This document shows positions 1 through 7,150 of a stretch of DNA of 54,785 nt, piece by piece. Source of the stretch: Anaerolineae bacterium. Its GTDB lineage: Bacteria; Chloroflexota; Anaerolineae; Aggregatilineales; Phototrophicaceae. The stretch is taken from the NCBI GenBank assembly GCA_022823945.1, contig JAJEBK010000002.1, positions 1 through 54,785 of the forward strand. The letters are read 5' to 3'. The first letter of the stretch is position 1; each line of letters opens with the position of its first letter. The position numbers and the translations under genes are program-made. Under the pieces are notes generated by a model. The model did not search any database, was not told the DNA's origin, and worked only from the letters and a program-made list of their open reading frames with translations.

Positions 1-97
1 AGTTTATTTATGCTCTCTTGACTATTTTGTATTTCTCGGCGGGTCGCCTCTGTCGTTGTGGCGCGTGGGTGTAGAACCTGTCCCATAGGGCATCCTT

Positions 98-126
98 TTG
101 ACTATGTGATAGTACACCATTATAAT
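98..126 (+). promoter_or_regulatory. Sigma-70-type promoter of the HNH gene
   Basis: A TTGACT -35 box (98-103) and a perfect TATAAT -10 box (121-126) are separated by exactly 17 bases. Transcription should start near 133, about 20 bases before the TTG start at 153. The spacer holds ACTAT-gtg-ATAGT, a short inverted repeat that could bind a regulator. It is one of the best promoter matches in the window. Confidence 0.75.
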
Positions 127-152
127 CCGAGACTATACAACTAGCTGATGAG

Positions 153-656
153 TTGCAACCTGAAAAGTTCATTGGGGCAAAGCCAACACAGCGTGATTTT
201 GGCAATTGGCGGAATAAAGCTGAACAGATATACGATCTGCTGGATCAATCTATCTACTTTGAAGTGCGTGAACGGCAACTGTATCTCCGTAAGGGTAAGG
301 TAAGGTCGTTCAGCGAAAAGGTAAAGTATTTTGATCGGCACGGTGTCAGCAGAACGCCAGGATTTGAATTGCATCATGTTGTTCCGCTCGGTTGGTCTGA
401 AAGCGAAGCTCAGTTCAAGCTATTCGACAACTGGAAGAATATGATATACATCAGCGCCTTTGAACATGCGTTAATCACTCAGAACCGCAACAGAAACATC
501 GCCATGAGAGCTGATGGAGACGACCTCGTGTTGAGCGATTACAGCGACAATGAAGTTCATCTGGAGAGAAACAAGAATATATTGTACGCTGTCAATAGGC
601 AGGCAACGATGTTGGACTATAACAAGGAACTGACGCAAACGGTGGCAAAGCCGTAA
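153..656 (+). CDS. HNH-endonuclease-like small protein
   Basis: A 167-residue protein with a Gly-Phe-Glu-Leu-His-His-Val-Val-Pro-Leu segment (His74-His75), then Asn96 and His105. This is the order His-Asn-His expected of a beta-beta-alpha-metal HNH nuclease core, so a metal-dependent DNA nuclease role is inferred. The N-terminal 70 residues are charged and unrecognised. The start is taken as TTG at 153 because the frame is closed by a stop at 123-125 and a strong promoter lies just upstream; an ATG at 148 is out of frame. The ribosome-binding site is weak. The gene ends 7 bases from the convergent stop of the copper monooxygenase. It could be a stand-alone homing/restriction-type nuclease or the remnant of a larger protein. 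No partner gene is visible, since the window begins here. Confidence 0.6.
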   Translation: MQPEKFIGAKPTQRDFGNWRNKAEQIYDLLDQSIYFEVRERQLYLRKGKVRSFSEKVKYFDRHGVSRTPGFELHHVVPLGWSESEAQFKLFDNWKNMIYISAFEHALITQNRNRNIAMRADGDDLVLSDYSDNEVHLERNKNILYAVNRQATMLDYNKELTQTVAKP

Positions 657-663
657 GTACTGG

Positions 664-2088
664 CTAGTTCCGCAGCGCCATCAAGCTGCCGAAGCACATT
701 TCGTCGCTCGTGCCTTCGCCCCAAACCACATAACGCGGCTCGTCCGACATCGAATTGTCCCAGCTGCAGGTCATGCGCAAGACATCGCCGCGCCTCACGC
801 GAATCGCTTCGGCAAACTGGTAGGTGCCTTGCCAATGAAAGTCCCAGCGCGGGATATCGAGCAGCAGCAACGGATCGTCAGCGCCCGGATTCAATTCCAG
901 GCTGAAGCTGCTGCCCAATTCGTGCATGTGCCCCAGCGCGGCAAAAATGGTGAGCGAACCGCGGGCAATCATATCGCAAGATCCGCTGGCTGCTTCGCCG
1001 CTGTTCTCGGCATAATGTGCCAGTCTTTGTCCACAGGCACGGAGCAGGTAATCGGGCGTATAACGCGCGTCTTGCCCGTAGAGATCGCCGACCCGCTCAA
1101 TCGCCGCCTGACGTTCACATTGCGGTCCCTCCACACCAGTTGGGCAGGGGATTTCGACCGGAGCGCTCATGGACAAAATCATGATTTCGGCGAGTTCGCT
1201 ATCTGCCGATTCCAATTCCAGGATGATTTGGCTTTGGTCGGGCTGCCGGCTGATAGACAAGTTGTAGTGCATTTGCAAAACGATTTGCTGCCCTCTTTCG
1301 ATGCGAAAACCTGTGCCAGCCGGGAAACGCAATGGCATGGCACCCGGCACCCAACCGCCAAACGAATCGTGGCGACCGCCTATGCCAATGCCGCCATAAC
1401 AGGGCCAGCCCGGCTCGGCATCGGCGGCTTCACGCTGCTGGATTGCCCGCCCGCTATCCGCGTCAACGACATAGAAAATGGCGTGATGCGCCATCTCTGC
1501 GATATCGGGAAGGAATTCGTAGCCCGTGATAAACATCGGCTCGCTGATATTCAGCGGCAGTGCGAAGCAGCGATAATCGTCAAGCAGGTCTTCGGCTGGC
1601 GTATATGGCTCGTCCAATTGCAGAGTCAGGTCGGCGCGGATTTCGGGGAGGTGGAATCTATCTGTCGCCGCGGGCACATACGACTCGGGATCGCCCAGCG
1701 CTGCGCCATCATCTACCCAGCCGGCGATCAACGCAATATCTTTGTCGGACAGGCTGCGGTCATGCTGCAGCGGCAGCCCTTCGCGCGAAGGTGGCCAGGG
1801 CGGCATATACCTATGGATTACATGGAATTTGATATCTTCGGCGGCCAGCGCGACCTCTTCTGTCGATGTCAATGGCGCATAGCCGGCGATTTGTCCATCG
1901 CTGTGACAGCCGACGCAATTCGCTTCGACGAGGGCGCGCACATGCTCCTGATAAGTGAGATTTTCAGGAATATCTATCTCAGCAATAACGGGCGCTTCGG
2001 CATCATCGTCTTCATGGTCTTCTGTGCCGTGAGCCTGGACGATACCCGCCCCGATGAGCAATAGAATTAGCGCAATCCACAATCGCAT
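664..2088 (-). CDS. Secreted cytochrome c / type II copper monooxygenase (PHM-like)
   Basis: A 474-residue exported protein. Residues 1-19 form a signal peptide ending Val-Gln-Ala. A single heme c motif, Cys-Val-Gly-Cys-His, lies at 58-62. The rest resembles the two copper-binding domains of peptidylglycine monooxygenase / dopamine beta-hydroxylase. All six copper ligands can be matched by eye: His201-His202 and His274 (CuH site), His387-x-His389 and Met464 in Asp-Glu-Met-Cys (CuM site). It should hydroxylate an unknown substrate with O2 outside the membrane, with the heme domain a plausible electron entry. The ATG at 2088 is chosen over an upstream frame extension because it starts the signal peptide. 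It is third in a leftward unit, 17 bases after the SDR gene. Confidence 0.85.
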   Translation of the reverse strand: MRLWIALILLLIGAGIVQAHGTEDHEDDDAEAPVIAEIDIPENLTYQEHVRALVEANCVGCHSDGQIAGYAPLTSTEEVALAAEDIKFHVIHRYMPPWPPSREGLPLQHDRSLSDKDIALIAGWVDDGAALGDPESYVPAATDRFHLPEIRADLTLQLDEPYTPAEDLLDDYRCFALPLNISEPMFITGYEFLPDIAEMAHHAIFYVVDADSGRAIQQREAADAEPGWPCYGGIGIGGRHDSFGGWVPGAMPLRFPAGTGFRIERGQQIVLQMHYNLSISRQPDQSQIILELESADSELAEIMILSMSAPVEIPCPTGVEGPQCERQAAIERVGDLYGQDARYTPDYLLRACGQRLAHYAENSGEAASGSCDMIARGSLTIFAALGHMHELGSSFSLELNPGADDPLLLLDIPRWDFHWQGTYQFAEAIRVRRGDVLRMTCSWDNSMSDEPRYVVWGEGTSDEMCFGSLMALRN

Positions 2089-2105
2089 CACAAACCCCTT
2101 CAATC

Positions 2106-2852
2106 CTAAAGCAAAGGCCGCCCGCCATCGACCGGGATGATGTCGCCGGTGCTGAAGCGCAGGTGAGCGACAGCCGCAAACACCGCTTCCGCTACATCTT
2201 CCGCTTCGGCGATGCGCCCGAGCGGCGTTTTGGCTTCTTGCTCGGCGATCAGCGCTCGTGGCATGCGCTGGGCATATTCGCCATTGACCCAGCCCGGCGA
2301 TACCGAAAGCACGCGGATCTGTGGCGCCAGTGCCCGCGCCAGCGAGCGAGTCATGCTGTCCATAGCCGCTTTGCTGGCACAATAAGCCACATTGCTGCCC
2401 ACGCCTGTTCTTCCGGCGATGGATGTAATATTAATCACCACGCCGCCATCGCCCGCATGCAGCAACGGTTTCAAAGCGCGGATGCTGGCGAATGCGCCAC
2501 GGAAGTTGACGCGGAAGATGCGATCGATCAACTCATCGTCCAGCGCGTGTAAGTCGTCATGCGGCACGCTTTTGCTGATGCCGGCATTGTTGACCAGGAT
2601 GTCCAGCCGCCCGTATGTTTCGCTCACCGCGCGCGCCAGCTCCTTTTGAGCCGCTGCATCGTCCACCGGGCAATGAAGAATCAGATGACCAGCGCCAGCC
2701 AATGACTCGGCTGCTGCCTGCGCCTTTTGCGCATCGCTGTGATAGGTGATGACGATTTGCGCGCCGGCCAGCGCCAGCCGTCGACAGATCGCGCTGCCGA
2801 TGCCGCCGCCACCGCCGGTTACGACTGCGATTTGCCCGCGTAAAGCGGTCAT
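2106..2852 (-). CDS. SDR-family NAD(P)-dependent oxidoreductase (FabG-like)
   Basis: A 248-residue classical short-chain dehydrogenase of normal length. Seen: the cofactor loop Thr-Gly-Gly-Gly-Gly-Gly-Ile-Gly near residue 12, the Asn-Asn-Ala-Gly motif near 90, a catalytic Ser in Ile-Thr-Ser, a Tyr-Cys-Ala-Ser-Lys active site, and the C-terminal Pro-Val-Asp-Gly-Gly. Members reduce or oxidise carbonyl/hydroxyl groups in the cytoplasm; substrate cannot be told. The ATG has AAAGGAT about 6 bases upstream. The gene sits between the histidine phosphatase (10-base gap) and the copper monooxygenase (17-base gap), so one transcript is likely. Confidence 0.9.
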   Translation of the reverse strand: MTALRGQIAVVTGGGGGIGSAICRRLALAGAQIVITYHSDAQKAQAAAESLAGAGHLILHCPVDDAAAQKELARAVSETYGRLDILVNNAGISKSVPHDDLHALDDELIDRIFRVNFRGAFASIRALKPLLHAGDGGVVINITSIAGRTGVGSNVAYCASKAAMDSMTRSLARALAPQIRVLSVSPGWVNGEYAQRMPRALIAEQEAKTPLGRIAEAEDVAEAVFAAVAHLRFSTGDIIPVDGGRPLL

Positions 2853-2862
2853 GCCATATCCT

Positions 2863-3552
2863 TTAGAACGAGCGCATCGCTGCGGGCAGATGATCCACGC
2901 GGTTCATATAGTGCATCACAGCTTGCCCGCGCACGATGTCGATGCGCGTAACTGCCGTATTGTTATGATAATAGCGCATGGAATGAGGGCGTGACGGCAG
3001 TTGGTCAAACAGCGCCTTGATCAATACATCCAGGAAGCCGGCATGCGATACCAGCGCCGCCACCGCCTGCGAATCATCGCGCCGGCGCAATTCTCCCGCC
3101 ACTTTGATAGCGCGGTAGTGGCTGTGCGTCTCTGGCTCCATGCCCAGCGCCGCATCGTACCAGCCGCTTTCCGTAACCGACTCGGCCAGTTGCACGCGCG
3201 GGAATTCCTGGCTGATGGCTGTGCGCGTCATGCCGCCGAAGCCGCTGACATGCCCGTTTTGCCGCGCGAACAACCCGCCTTTCTCGTGCAAATCCAGCCA
3301 GATTTCCGGCTGCAAGTCCAATGCCTCGCCCAGCGGCTGTGATGTCAGCAGCGTTCGATACATGGCGCTGGTAAAAAGCTGCCCGATGTCGATTTCGCCC
3401 GCAGACGCCTCGCTGCCCAGCCAGTCTGCCAGCCGCTCTCGCTGTTGATAACCCAGTTCGGTCAGGTCGGGGTCGACCTTGCGGCGGTGCATGGTGTCGA
3501 CAGTCAAGGCGTTGTTTTCCGATTGCGCATGCCGTATCAAATATACTTGCAT
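2863..3552 (-). CDS. Histidine phosphatase family protein (phosphoglycerate-mutase-like)
   Basis: A 229-residue protein starting with the Leu-Ile-Arg-His-Ala catalytic motif at residues 5-9 and carrying a second histidine in Val-Ser-His-Ala-Gly near 180, as in the branch-1 histidine phosphatases. It forms a phosphohistidine intermediate and removes phosphate from small molecules or proteins; the substrate is unknown. The ATG at 3552 is preferred over an in-frame start 10 codons upstream because GGGAGGT lies 6-7 bases before it. It is the first gene of the three-gene leftward unit that continues into the SDR and copper monooxygenase. Confidence 0.85.
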   Translation of the reverse strand: MQVYLIRHAQSENNALTVDTMHRRKVDPDLTELGYQQRERLADWLGSEASAGEIDIGQLFTSAMYRTLLTSQPLGEALDLQPEIWLDLHEKGGLFARQNGHVSGFGGMTRTAISQEFPRVQLAESVTESGWYDAALGMEPETHSHYRAIKVAGELRRRDDSQAVAALVSHAGFLDVLIKALFDQLPSRPHSMRYYHNNTAVTRIDIVRGQAVMHYMNRVDHLPAAMRSF

Positions 3553-3646
3553 CAGACCTCCCGGCGCTCGCTTGCCAGCCATTGATTATAGGGCAGTCCG
3601 CCGCGATATACAGGCTGGCCAGGTTAAGATCGTGTTAGGCGGAAGC

Positions 3647-3710
3647 TCACCCCCCCTCGGTCCCCCCGACAGGTCAGGGGGAGGCAAAGCACGGAATCTG
3701 TCGTAGTCGC
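3647..3710. repeat. GC-rich palindromic dispersed repeat, copy 1
   Basis: The core reads CCCCCCGACAGGTCAGGGGG, an imperfect palindrome able to form a stem of about 9 pairs, followed by GAGGCAAAGC and a GGAATCTGTCG segment. The same core and flanks recur near 16758, 19404, 24377, 36985 and 51702. Confidence 0.85.
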
Positions 3711-3828
3711 ACCAAAACATACTACTAATGCGACAGCGTCTAAGCAAACAAATCCAACACAGATATCGTAAAATGCACAGAAGTAAGACCAGTAAAGAAA
3801 TGCAAAAACAGGAAGGGACGTCGTAGGG

Positions 3829-3848
3829 GCGACTCTTGAGTCGCCCAC
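3829..3848. repeat. Perfect inverted repeat (9-base arms, TT centre)
   Basis: GGGCGACTC (3829-3837), TT, GAGTCGCCC (3840-3848). No T-run follows on either strand, so it is not a standard terminator. It may be a dispersed repeat or an operator. Confidence 0.7.
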
Positions 3849-3870
3849 ATGATTAACTTGTTCTTACTGA

Positions 3871-3892
3871 GAAAAACTCTTGTTTTTCTCTC
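3871..3892. repeat. Perfect hairpin (9-base arms, TCTT loop)
   Basis: GAGAAAAAC (3871-3879), loop TCTT, GTTTTTCTC (3884-3892). The right arm contains five T and runs directly into the CTCGGTG-type repeat. It could act as a weak terminator or be one end of a small mobile repeat. Confidence 0.6.
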
Positions 3893-3932
3893 GGTGTACT
3901 CACTCTTACTCGTTGTACTCGGTGGTTAAGTT
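3889..3932. repeat. CTCGGTG-type dispersed repeat, copy 1
   Basis: CTCGGTGTACTC, a short spacer, then GTACTCGGTGGTTAAG. It closely matches the reverse complement of 6795-6840 and the same strand of 6975-7020. Confidence 0.75.
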
Positions 3933-4001
3933 ATTGTATTACTTTCTAGCGTTTACTTCTGTGGTTACACTATCGGCTGGCGGATCGCAAACGGAAATGC
4001 C

Positions 4002-4985
4002 ATGCACACAATTGTCACCCTCACCATGAACCCGGCGCTAGATGTATCCACCAGCATCCATTCGGTCGCGCCAGAGATCAAACTGCGCTGCGCTGCGCCG
4101 GGCTTTCATCCGGGCGGCGGCGGCATCAATGTTGCGCGCGCTGTGCATTTTCTGGGTGGGAAAGCCTGCGCTGTCTATGCGGCTGGCGGGCACACAGGCG
4201 AAAAATTGCGACAACTGCTGACCGACGAAGGCATCGATCAACTCGCTCTGCCCAGCGCCGGCACCACGCGCGAGAGCTTCACCTGCTACGAAGACAGCAG
4301 TGGCTTGCAATATCGCTTTACACTGCCCGGTCCCGCGCTCAGCCAGCCGGAATGGCGCGCCTGCCTGGATGCCAGTTTGGACTTGCAGCCCGACTACCTG
4401 GTCGTCAGCGGCAGCCTGCCCAAAGGCGTCCCGAGCGACTTCTACGCCCAACTGGCAATCCGCGCCCATGCTCAGCAATGCCGCCTGCTGATCGACAGCG
4501 GGGGCGATGCCCTGCAAGCTGCGGGCAGGACCGGCGTGTTTTTGCTGAAGCCCAATCTGCGCGAACTGGAGCGACTGGCGGGCGAAACGCTGGCTGACGA
4601 AGCGCAGATTCAGCAGGCTGCCCGGCGATTGATCGACAGCGGCTTGACGGAAGCCGTGCTTGTCTCGCTGGGGGCAGCCGGCGCCGCCTTGGCAACCCGC
4701 GCCGATTATGTGCCGCTGCGCGCGCCTATTGTGCCCATCCGCAGCAAAGTGGGCGCGGGCGACAGCATGGTTGGCGGGCTCGCGCTGGCATTGGCGCAGG
4801 GACGGAGTCTGCTCGATGCGGCGCGCTTTGGCGTGGCTGCTGGCAGCGCCGCCGTTATGACGCCGGGCACGCAGCTGTGTCGCAAAGACGATGCCGAGCG
4901 CCTGTATGCGCAGGTGGCGAAACCCCCTCGGTCTCCCCATAGCAATGGCTCAGGACTGGACAGGTTTCCAAGGGCGCGCATGTGA
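4002..4985 (+). CDS. PfkB-family sugar kinase (1-phosphofructokinase / PfkB-LacC-like)
   Basis: A 327-residue ribokinase-fold kinase. Seen: the N-terminal Leu-Thr-Met-Asn-Pro-Ala-Leu-Asp typical of FruK/LacC/PfkB, the substrate motif Gly-Gly-Gly-Gly-Ile-Asn-Val-Ala-Arg near residue 38, and the catalytic Val-Gly-Ala-Gly-Asp-Ser near 250 with Asp as base. It phosphorylates a hexose phosphate in the cytoplasm; fructose 1-phosphate, fructose 6-phosphate and tagatose 6-phosphate cannot be told apart. The fold should end near Ala-Gln-Val-Ala-Lys. The last 20 or so residues (from about 4919) are a low-complexity tail encoded by repeat DNA, which suggests that repeat insertion replaced the original stop. 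The ribosome-binding site is weak. Confidence 0.88.
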   Translation: MHTIVTLTMNPALDVSTSIHSVAPEIKLRCAAPGFHPGGGGINVARAVHFLGGKACAVYAAGGHTGEKLRQLLTDEGIDQLALPSAGTTRESFTCYEDSSGLQYRFTLPGPALSQPEWRACLDASLDLQPDYLVVSGSLPKGVPSDFYAQLAIRAHAQQCRLLIDSGGDALQAAGRTGVFLLKPNLRELERLAGETLADEAQIQQAARRLIDSGLTEAVLVSLGAAGAALATRADYVPLRAPIVPIRSKVGAGDSMVGGLALALAQGRSLLDAARFGVAAGSAAVMTPGTQLCRKDDAERLYAQVAKPPRSPHSNGSGLDRFPRARM

Positions 4986-5040
4986 GGGTCTACCCCACTC
5001 CCCAGCCCCCTCCCCCGAAGCATCAGGGAGGGGGAGCGCA
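4918..5040. repeat. GC-rich repeat remnants forming the 3' end of the PfkB gene
   Basis: CCCCCTCGGTCTCCCC at the start matches the arm of the palindromic repeat. After the stop come CTACCCCACTCCCCAGCCCC and an AGGGAGGGGGAGCGC arm. A GGGATGGGGTAG segment at about 5142-5154 is the reverse complement of the start of this second block, so 4990-5154 is bounded by short inverted repeats. Confidence 0.65.
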
Positions 5041-5240
5041 TTTAGAGAAGATGAATTCTGATGCTCGATTTCATGCAGATTAGCAATAAACGCACAGGTT
5101 TCTCGACGAGTCACCCTTCTCCATTGATATGGGGAAGGGCCGGGGATGGGGTAGAAAAAAATGTCCTGCCCTCAGATAGCCATGTGGGGAGGTTTGTGGC
5201 GAGATTCCGCAACAGCATTTCGACGTAGAGGAGAAGAGCC

Positions 5241-5552
5241 ATGTCCACCATTCGCGCTCGCAATGTCAATCATCCCGAGCACCGCGAAAATCTGAAATCC
5301 GACAAATATCAGATCATTCGTGAAGCCATGCTGACGGCGCTTTCCACATCCAGTTGGATGCCTTTCAGCGAGCTGGAAGACAAAGTGCGCGACCATTTGC
5401 AGAGGCAGGCTGTGCCAAAGTCGCTCTTCCCCAAGCCGGGCTCGGTGCGCTGGTATTGCAAAGCTGTGCAGCTGGACCTGGAAGCGCGCGGGGAAATCGA
5501 GCGGCAGCCGAAGAAGTCGCCCCTGCGCCTGCGCAAATGCGCCGATAGCTAG
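5241..5552 (+). CDS. DUF6958-like small protein
   Basis: A 103-residue protein with Glu-Asn-Leu-Lys-Ser-Asp-Lys-Tyr near residue 18, a helix-rich centre, and Gly-Ser-Val-Arg-Trp-Tyr-Cys-Lys-Ala-Val-Gln-Leu-Asp-Leu-Glu-Ala-Arg-Gly near 72, followed by a basic tail. This layout matches my memory of the DUF6958 family, which has no established function; it resembles a small winged-helix module, so nucleic-acid binding is a guess. GAGGAG lies 8-9 bases before the ATG. Its stop overlaps the stop of the convergent phospholipase D gene at the shared CTAG. Confidence 0.65.
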   Translation: MSTIRARNVNHPEHRENLKSDKYQIIREAMLTALSTSSWMPFSELEDKVRDHLQRQAVPKSLFPKPGSVRWYCKAVQLDLEARGEIERQPKKSPLRLRKCADS

Positions 5553-6745
5553 CCGCAGTCGACCAGGTCCTCCCGAATGCGCAGGGCGCTGTCCCATTGC
5601 CGCTGCCATTCATCAAGGTAGAGCGCGGCGATATCTGGATGGCGGATGATGAGCAGGTTCTCGTCATTGCTGCGGATGGCGCTCTTGGAGAAGTTGAACG
5701 AGCCGGTGATCACCGTTTGCTGGTCTATGATGATCACTTTGTGATGCAGATAATTGGCATTGCCGTCTTGCCGCACATCCGCGCCAGCGCAGTACAGATC
5801 AGGCATGACGCTCCAGTTCGCCAGGCTGCTGCGCCGTTCAAATATGCCGCGCACGCGCACATCGCGCTCTTCCGTTTGCCGCAGCATGGCCAGCGCCAAT
5901 TCATCCAGCGAAAAGACGAAAGCCATGAAGTGGATGCTGTGGCGCGCCGAGGCGATTTCGTTCAGCAGCGCGGTGATTTCATCGCTCTCCGCGCCAAAAA
6001 TCACGCTGACCTGGCCAGTCCCCAGCGCGAATGACTGCACGCCATCGTCGGTTGAGCGCACGCCAAACTCTCCGCGCAGGAACATCTCCTCAAACTCGGC
6101 TTGAAAGGCCGCGACCGCTCGCGCATCGTCCAGCGCAAGGACATTGTTGTTGTGCCGGTACGCGCCATTGATGGTGTAATTCATTGAACCTGTCCAGACC
6201 GCCTTCTCGTCCAGGATCATGAATTTGTTGTGCATCAAGGCGCTACGCCCATCGTCGATTATCGACACGCCCGCCTCGCGCAGTCGCGGCAGGTCGCTTT
6301 CTTCGTTATGCAAGCCATGTTCATCGTCGGTCACCAGGCGCACAGCCACGCCGCGCCGATGCGCCGCCAGGATGGCATCCGCGATTATCAGGTTGTCCAG
6401 GTCGAAGACAGCGATATCCAGGCTCACGCGCGTATTGTCGATGGCTTTTGCCAACAGGCTGTCGATGCCGCCACGAAAATCTGCGCGTTTTGCTTTGGAA
6501 AATGGCTCGGTGAAATATAGCTGCCAGCCCTCGCCACTGTAGCCGCGCCCAAAGTCCAGCTCAATCTGGCTGCTGCGCCAGACTCGCGTCTGCGCCAGTT
6601 CATGCTGCGCTCTGACCCGTTCCTTCTGCACAGATTGCAGAACGACCAGCAACATGCCCAGCGCCAGGATGACAAATGCCAGCAGCCAAGGCAGGCCACG
6701 CCAGCCCTGCCCGATTGTTGATTGTTTGCGCAAGTCGTCCATCAT
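5549..6745 (-). CDS. Membrane-anchored phospholipase D-like protein
   Basis: About 398 residues. A single N-terminal membrane segment (about residues 17-37) is followed by two HKD modules: Met-His-Asn-Lys-Phe-Met-Ile-Leu-Asp near 190 and Leu-His-His-Lys-Val-Ile-Ile-Ile-Asp near 335, each followed by Gly-Ser-(Met/Phe)-Asn. Two such motifs make one PLD active site, cleaving phosphodiesters in lipids or nucleic acid (cardiolipin-synthase/Nuc-like). The charge pattern suggests an external catalytic part. The start is uncertain: ATG at 6745 or 6742, since no Shine-Dalgarno is visible, but TACAAT lies 8 bases upstream of 6745, which fits a leaderless mRNA. The gene is convergent with the DUF6958-like gene. 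Confidence 0.82.
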   Translation of the reverse strand: MMDDLRKQSTIGQGWRGLPWLLAFVILALGMLLVVLQSVQKERVRAQHELAQTRVWRSSQIELDFGRGYSGEGWQLYFTEPFSKAKRADFRGGIDSLLAKAIDNTRVSLDIAVFDLDNLIIADAILAAHRRGVAVRLVTDDEHGLHNEESDLPRLREAGVSIIDDGRSALMHNKFMILDEKAVWTGSMNYTINGAYRHNNNVLALDDARAVAAFQAEFEEMFLRGEFGVRSTDDGVQSFALGTGQVSVIFGAESDEITALLNEIASARHSIHFMAFVFSLDELALAMLRQTEERDVRVRGIFERRSSLANWSVMPDLYCAGADVRQDGNANYLHHKVIIIDQQTVITGSFNFSKSAIRSNDENLLIIRHPDIAALYLDEWQRQWDSALRIREDLVDCG

Positions 6746-7150
6746 GCGCGATTGTAGCGGCAGCGCCCCAGCCACAGGATAATCGCGTCAAATGACTTAC
6801 CACCGAGTGCACCGAGCATAAGAGGAGTACACCGAGAGCTTGATAATAGACTTGCGAACAAAGGCTGGCCTTGTGCAATTGCGGCACTGTAGCCTGACCT
6901 TACGATGGAAAAAAACTTGAGTCTACCCTATTTAGGTTTGCAGCTAGCATCATCACAGTGCTAGACCATCGCTTCCCTCTCGGAGTACTCAAAAGAACCT
7001 CGGTGAACTCGGTGCTAAAGTTTTCGCGGCTACTTCCTTGTGCTGTGACCTAATGTGACGCGAGTGGCAGTCTCCCAGCCAACTCAAACTTAAGCGCCGA
7101 CTTCCTCTGTGCTATACTGCCTGCGTTTCTACGAAGAGAGCGATGCGTCT
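6746..7150. other. Divergent intergenic region with an inverted-repeat element
   Basis: No gene is seen. It holds inverted copies of the CTCGGTG-type repeat and the promoter of the ABC-F gene: TATACT at 7113-7118, with a weak TTAAGC 17 bases before it. Confidence 0.6.
6795..7020. mobile_element. MITE-like element bounded by inverted CTCGGTG repeats
   Basis: The left end (6795-6840) and right end (6975-7020) are reverse complements with only a few mismatches over about 45 bases, enclosing about 135 bases with no reading frame. This is the form of a non-autonomous mobile repeat. A third end-like copy lies at 3889-3932. No target-site duplication could be confirmed by eye. Confidence 0.55.

Larger units (their letters stand above)
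3553..4001. other. Gene-free interval with repeats and hairpins
   Basis: No credible gene is seen. The interval holds, in order, a copy of the GC-rich palindromic repeat (3647-3710), two perfect hairpins (3829-3848 and 3871-3892) and a copy of the CTCGGTG-type repeat (3889-3932). It serves as the divergent upstream region of the histidine phosphatase and the PfkB kinase. No clear -35/-10 pair was found for the kinase. Confidence 0.7.

Noticed and set aside
148..302. An out-of-frame ATG at 148 starting a short frame in the HNH gene
   Set aside because: It closes after about 50 codons and matches nothing; the HNH frame starts 5 bases later.
829..2064. A 411-codon open frame on the plus strand
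   Set aside because: It is antisense to the copper monooxygenase, whose six metal ligands and heme motif are intact. The high GC content leaves long open shadow frames.
3600..4000. Possible transposase or integrase remnant near the repeats
   Set aside because: No frame with DDE, HUH or tyrosine-recombinase motifs was found here or elsewhere in the window.
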